Shown: one piece after another, positions 60,514 to 64,000 of the stretch | Layout: every line of letters begins with the position of its first letter | Position numbering within the stretch: position 1 is the stretch's first letter | Assembly (NCBI RefSeq): GCF_017052465.1 | Contig: NZ_JAFHKT010000126.1 | Coordinates: 1-64,000 of the forward strand | Direction: 5' to 3' | Source of the DNA: Arthrobacter pascens | GTDB lineage: Bacteria > Actinomycetota > Actinomycetes > Actinomycetales > Micrococcaceae | DNA length: 64,000 nt | The notes under the pieces: model-generated | Told to the model about the DNA's origin: nothing | The model's input: the letters and a program-made list of their open reading frames with translations, nothing else | Databases searched by the model: none | Translations under genes and position numbers: made by a program

Positions 60514-61761
60514 GTGGTGCCGGACCAGGACAGAGAGCAATTCGAAGCGCGTCTTCGGGAGCTCCGGCGCAGCAGTATTCTGCACGTCGATATGGACGCG
60601 TTTTTTGTTTCCGTGGAGCTGCGCGGGCGCCCGCAGCTGCGCGGCAGGCCGGTTATCGTCGGATTTCCGGCGGACCGCTCCGTGGTCCTGTCTGCCTCGT
60701 ACGAAGCGCGCGCCTTCGGTGTTAAGTCTGCGATGCCGATGGTCGTAGCCCACCGCCTGTGCCCCCAGGCCATCGTCATCGAGCCGCGCCACAAGCTTTA
60801 CTACGAAGTGTCCGGGCAGCTGATGTCCATCTTCGAGTCCATTACCGAGCTGGTGGAGCCGCTGAGCGTGGACGAGGCGTTTCTTGATGTAGGGGGAGCG
60901 ATCCGCAGACTGGGCTCCCCGCAGGCTATTGGCGAACTCATCCGGAGCCGGGTGGTCAGCGAACTGGGCATCACCGCGTCCGTGGGGATTGCCGCGAGCA
61001 AGTTCGTTGCCAAGATCGCTTCCACGCGCTGCAAGCCTGATGGCCTGCTGCTCATCCGGCCGGAGGAGACAGTGCCATATCTGCACAGCCTCCCGGTCAA
61101 TGCCCTGTGGGGCGTCGGCGCCAAGACAGCAGACGTACTGGCGAGGATGGGTATCCGCACGGTCGCTGACGTTGCCGCCACTCCGATTGCGTCACTGAAG
61201 AAGGTTCTGGGCGCCACCGGCGAGCACGTCCACCGGTTGTCGTGGGGCATCGATCCCCGGGCTGTGACGCCCATCCGGCTGGAGAAGAGCATCGGGGCGG
61301 AGGAAACGTTCGCTGTGGACACCGCCGACGACGCACTTCTCAACAAAGAGCTGTTGCGCCTGTCTCACCGGACCGCGGAGCGTCTGCGGGCGTCCGGAAT
61401 GGTGTCACGGACCGTGGCCCTGAAATTGCGGTACGCGGATTTCTCCACCGTAACCCGGAGCAGGACAGTCCACACGCCCGTGGACAGCGCGCAGCTGATC
61501 TACGCCACGATCCTCCAACTGCTGGAGTCCTTGGGGAACCGGTCCATGCCGGTCCGGCTTGTCGGGGTCCGCGCCGAGCAACTGGAGCCTGCAGCGCAGA
61601 CGTCGATGCAATTGAGCCTGGACCGGCGGGATGACAACTGGCGGTCGGCCGAGCAGGCGCTGGACAGGGTGGCAGAGAAATTCGGCAACAAATCGGTCCT
61701 TCCTGCGCGGCTGTTGGACGGTGCCACGGGGGCCGCCAGGCCTCCTCGGGAGCAGGCCTGA
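60514..61761 (+). CDS. dinB: DNA polymerase IV (Y family)
   Basis: This is a 415-residue translesion polymerase. The palm has HVDMDAFFVSVE (metal Asp) and LSVDEAFLDV (metal Asp/Glu), with the fingers motif SYEARAFGV. The helix-hairpin-helix region is ALWGVGAKTADVLARMGI, and a little-finger domain follows. A MQLSL segment near residue 369 may be the beta-clamp peptide. Expression appears leaderless from GTG 60514. It is not at this locus in M. tuberculosis, so its place between idsA2 and mraZ is lineage-specific. Confidence 0.93.
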   Translation: MVPDQDREQFEARLRELRRSSILHVDMDAFFVSVELRGRPQLRGRPVIVGFPADRSVVLSASYEARAFGVKSAMPMVVAHRLCPQAIVIEPRHKLYYEVSGQLMSIFESITELVEPLSVDEAFLDVGGAIRRLGSPQAIGELIRSRVVSELGITASVGIAASKFVAKIASTRCKPDGLLLIRPEETVPYLHSLPVNALWGVGAKTADVLARMGIRTVADVAATPIASLKKVLGATGEHVHRLSWGIDPRAVTPIRLEKSIGAEETFAVDTADDALLNKELLRLSHRTAERLRASGMVSRTVALKLRYADFSTVTRSRTVHTPVDSAQLIYATILQLLESLGNRSMPVRLVGVRAEQLEPAAQTSMQLSLDRRDDNWRSAEQALDRVAEKFGNKSVLPARLLDGATGAARPPREQA

Positions 61762-61778
61762 GCCGGCGGGCGGCGCGG

Positions 61779-61799
61779 ACCGGATTGTAGCCGGTTTTT
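61779..61799 (+). terminator. Weak dinB terminator
   Basis: ACCGG (61779-61783) and CCGGT (61791-61795) pair around a 7-base loop, then TTTT. The remaining DNA to 62037 shows no gene. A -10-like TATGCT near 61926 may drive the following gene. Confidence 0.5.
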
Positions 61800-62050
61800 C
61801 AGGGTTCTTCGACGCCGCGGCAGCCGAAAGCGTCTTTCACAACACCGCCCAACAAACTATCCTTAGAGATACAAAGATTTCGAACGTCCGGACATGTGTG
61901 GATCACCTGACCCGCCCGCGTCCGTATGCTTGGATCCATGGACCTGCCAACGATGGAGGGCCGGGAACCTGTACAGCATGCCGGTCGTTGACGAGGCAGG
62001 AACAGCTGGTCCTGACCAGTCCGGACGTTGGCCTACTTAAGGAGGTCGTG

Positions 62051-62422
62051 ATGCCGCTCTCGGAGCACGAACAGAAGCTGCTCGAGCAACTCGAGAGGCA
62101 ACTGCATGAGGACGATCCCAAGTTCGCCAGTTCCATGGGCTCGGACCCTGGCCGCACATGGTCCACCCGGCACATTGTGATTGGCGTACTCGCGACGCTC
62201 GCAGGGGTCCTGCTCCTGCTGGTGGGGGTATCCCTGCAGAACATCTTCGTGGGTGTCCTTGGATTCGTGGTCATGGGAGCGGGTGTTTACTTCGCCACCA
62301 TGCGCAGTGCTTCCAGCGGCAAGGCTAAGGCCGGCGGTCGGGGAAAGAAGTCCAAGGGCAAGAGTTCTTTCATGAGCAGCCTTGAAGAGCGCTGGGACGA
62401 AAGGCGCCGCGGAGAGTCCTGA
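62051..62422 (+). CDS. DUF3040 membrane protein (Rv2169-like)
   Basis: This is a 123-residue protein. It starts MPLSEHEQKLLEQLERQLHEDDPKFA, the conserved opening of DUF3040, then has two hydrophobic helices (IVIGVLATLAGVLLLLVGVSL; NIFVGVLGFVVMGAGVYFATM) and a Lys/Arg/Gly-rich tail. A perfect AAGGAGGT ribosome site precedes the ATG. It is conserved upstream of mraZ in actinobacteria and probably membrane-bound with a cytoplasmic basic tail. Function is unknown. Confidence 0.87.
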   Translation: MPLSEHEQKLLEQLERQLHEDDPKFASSMGSDPGRTWSTRHIVIGVLATLAGVLLLLVGVSLQNIFVGVLGFVVMGAGVYFATMRSASSGKAKAGGRGKKSKGKSSFMSSLEERWDERRRGES

Positions 62423-62490
62423 CCTCCGCCGCCCCACTTTCCACCACCTCCACCTGGCACCACCCTCCACTTGCCACCACAGCACGCCTA

Positions 62491-62524
62491 AACGATGACC
62501 CGCTCCGGCGGGTCATCGTTTTTT
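62491..62524 (+). terminator. DUF3040 gene terminator
   Basis: A 12-bp perfect stem (AACGATGACCCG at 62491-62502 and complement at 62509-62520) with loop CTCCGG, followed by a run of T. It isolates the dcw promoter from upstream transcription. Confidence 0.92.
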
Positions 62525-62661
62525 AACGGTCATTTCCGGGACATGGACCCAGTCCAGCGCTCCCGGAGGCGCGATTCTCCCTCCACTTCCCACCCCGGGC
62601 TGGAGTCCCGGAATTCCGCGGAAGTTGATTCTCCAATTGCCGGATAATTGCCCCTGCCGCG

Positions 62662-62711
62662 TTGACTGTGGTGAGAAGTGGAGTAAAGTGGAGCGAGTAA
62701 GAGGGTAGTGG
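62662..62711 (+). promoter_or_regulatory. dcw cluster promoter with phased MraZ boxes
   Basis: TTGACT (62662-62667) and TAAAGT (62684-62689) form a promoter with a 16-bp spacer. GTGG motifs start at 62668, 62678, 62688 and 62708, a strict 10-bp phase with one position skipped, and they overlap spacer, -10 and start region. MraZ binds such repeated GTGG-type sites ahead of its own gene, so autorepression is very likely. The leader to the GTG at 62759 has no other feature. Confidence 0.75.
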
Positions 62712-62758
62712 CAGCGCGGGGGTTGTTCGGCTTCTGACAGCAGAGGGGCGGTGGGGAT

Positions 62759-63187
62759 GTGTTCCTGGGGACACACTCGCCGCGTCTGGATGAAAAGGGC
62801 CGGATCATTCTTCCTGCCAAGTTCCGAGAGGAACTTGCCGGCGGACTTGTTCTCACGCGAGGCCAGGAGCGCTGCATCTACGTCTTCAGTGAGCAGGAAT
62901 TCGCGAGGGTTCACGAGCAGATCCGGGAGGCTCCCATCTCCAACAAGCAGGCTCGTGACTACATTCGCGTCTTTCTCTCCGGAGCCTCGGACGAGGTACC
63001 TGACAAGCAAGGGCGGGTGACTATCCCTCCTGCCCTTCGGGAGTACGCAGGGCTCGGCAGGGAGCTGGCCGTCATCGGGGCCGGCACCCGCGCAGAGATC
63101 TGGGATGCCCAGGCTTGGAATGTGTACCTGGCGGAGAAGGAAACCTCCTTCTCCGAAACCGACAACCCCATCGCCGGCATTCTCTGA
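62759..63187 (+). CDS. mraZ: Transcriptional regulator MraZ
   Basis: This 142-residue protein is made of two SpoVT/AbrB-like halves, each with the MraZ DxKGR pattern: [15 protein letters not shown] and [15 protein letters not shown]. It forms rings that bind repeated boxes upstream of the division and cell-wall cluster. The GTG start follows GGGGCGGTGGGGAT. First gene of the dcw cluster, with rsmH 168 bases downstream. Confidence 0.95.
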   Translation: MFLGTHSPRLDEKGRIILPAKFREELAGGLVLTRGQERCIYVFSEQEFARVHEQIREAPISNKQARDYIRVFLSGASDEVPDKQGRVTIPPALREYAGLGRELAVIGAGTRAEIWDAQAWNVYLAEKETSFSETDNPIAGIL

Positions 63188-63355
63188 GTACCGGCAGGCA
63201 GCACCCGAAACCTGTTTCTTGAATGAGATCTCCAGCCGCCCATCCCACCGTCTTCCTGGCTCACTTCCCCGGAGCCAGGCGGCCAGCGGGACAGGCGCGG
63301 ATGGGGATCTGACTTAAGAAGCAAGCAACCCGCGGCAAGCAGGAAGGACGAAGGC

Positions 63356-64000
63356 ATGAACGAACACGACAGCGCCAAACCTACGTCCGAACGCCATGTG
63401 CCGGTTCTGAAGGACCGGTGCATTAATCTGTTGGCCCCAGGATTCGAAGCAGCACGCCTGCGCGGAGAAACTCCGGTGGCAATCGATGCCACGCTGGGGA
63501 TGGGCGGACACTCGGAGGCGATGCTGCAGCGCTTCCCTGACCTGCATCTTGTGGGAATCGACCGCGATGAAGAGGCGCTCGCCCTCGCCGGTGAGAGGCT
63601 GAAGCCGTTCGCCGGGCGCACCGACCTCGTCCATGCCGTCTATGACGAAATCGCCGACGTCCTGGAGGACCTCGGCATTTCGGAAGTCCACGGCATCCTG
63701 ATGGACCTCGGGGTGTCCTCGTTGCAGCTGGATGAGCGGGAACGCGGCTTTGCCTACTCTTTTGACGCGCCCCTGGACATGCGGATGGACACCAGCCGCG
63801 GGCAGACAGCGGCTGACGTCGTTAACAACTACAGCGAAGAAGACCTGGTCAGGATCATCCGGAAGTGGGGCGAGGAGAAGTTCGCCGGTCGCATCGCCAA
63901 CAGGATTGTCACGGCCCGGGCGGCCAAGCCGTTTGCGACTACCGGAGAACTGGTGGAGCAGATCCGGGCTGTTGTGCCGGCCGGTGCCGCCAAGTCGGGA
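63356..64000 (+). CDS. rsmH: 16S rRNA (cytosine-1402-N4)-methyltransferase, 5' part
   Basis: The first 215 residues of RsmH (MraW) are present, cut by the window end. The protein starts [22 protein letters not shown]. AdoMet motif I is [14 protein letters not shown] (near residue 45), then [43 protein letters not shown] and [12 protein letters not shown], all diagnostic. AGGAAGGACGAAGGC lies just before the ATG. It methylates C1402 in the ribosomal P site and is second gene of the dcw cluster. Confidence 0.95.
   Translation, partial: MNEHDSAKPTSERHVPVLKDRCINLLAPGFEAARLRGETPVAIDATLGMGGHSEAMLQRFPDLHLVGIDRDEEALALAGERLKPFAGRTDLVHAVYDEIADVLEDLGISEVHGILMDLGVSSLQLDERERGFAYSFDAPLDMRMDTSRGQTAADVVNNYSEEDLVRIIRKWGEEKFAGRIANRIVTARAAKPFATTGELVEQIRAVVPAGAAKSG

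Noticed and set aside
62423..62490. Further MraZ boxes (CCAC repeats, GTGG on the other strand)
   Set aside because: The repeats are not in 10-bp phase and lie before a strong terminator, so they look like low-complexity DNA.

Overview
The window is high-GC DNA from an actinobacterium, most likely a member of the Micrococcaceae close to Arthrobacter/Pseudarthrobacter. This is inferred from the Actinobacteria-type 5S rRNA end, strong GC bias, many GTG starts, several probable leaderless genes, and a gene order that follows Mycobacterium tuberculosis in three separate blocks. The content is nearly all chromosomal core genes; the only clear mobile element is one IS1182-type insertion sequence. 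Named functions rest on motifs and on remembered family knowledge, since no database search was possible.

Layout. 1-586: 3' end of a 5S rRNA gene, its terminator, and an unusual array of ten 32-bp units arranged as a mirror (five inverted, five direct). 587-4615 (minus): a Tat-exported multicopper oxidase and a fused CopD-CtaG copper membrane protein. 4943-15907 (plus): a block like Rv1691-Rv1701, with an Arg-rich repeat/TPR-like protein, a HAD phosphatase, a small protein, tlyA, nadK, recN, pyrG, a Nudix hydrolase, xerD and a second (MTH1-like) Nudix enzyme. 15983-17450: an ECF sigma factor and a single-pass membrane partner. 17542-21846 (minus): the methylcitrate (propionate) operon gntR-prpD-prpB-prpC with a paired operator. 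21971-25810: a CitA/CitB-type two-component system divergent from the C4-dicarboxylate carrier dctA.

26095-34033 (plus): a block like Rv1708-Rv1713, with parA, scpA, scpB, a large-subunit pseudouridine synthase, tyrA, cmk, an acyltransferase and der. Then come tRNA-Pro(GGG) and an Fpg/Nei DNA glycosylase. 35430-38543: a block like Rv1826-Rv1830, with gcvH, the FHA regulator garA/odhI, a MerR regulator of the FtsR type, a DUF151 protein and a second MerR regulator. 38643-44673: an orphan ParA-like ATPase, pyruvate carboxylase and another ParA/MinD-like ATPase with a long low-complexity N-terminus.

44761-64000: a block resembling Rv2187 down to Rv2165, with a FadD15-type acyl-CoA ligase, ROK glucokinase, a membrane protein, two tandem alpha/beta hydrolases, a PlsC acyltransferase, class II DAHP synthase, a PASTA Ser/Thr kinase, a LysM lytic transglycosylase and an Rv2175c-like protein. 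The IS1182 element follows, then a polyprenyl synthetase, a lipoprotein, DNA polymerase IV, a DUF3040 protein, and the start of the division/cell-wall cluster (mraZ, rsmH). The themes are central carbon control (prp, dctA, pyc, garA, gcvH), chromosome maintenance (recN, xerD, parA, scpAB, der) and envelope growth (kinase, LysM enzyme, prenyl synthase, dcw cluster). The points most worth a second look are the mirrored 32-bp array behind the rRNA operon, the IS insertion exactly within a stop codon, the phased MraZ boxes over the dcw promoter, and the matching inverted repeats at the prp and dctA control regions.
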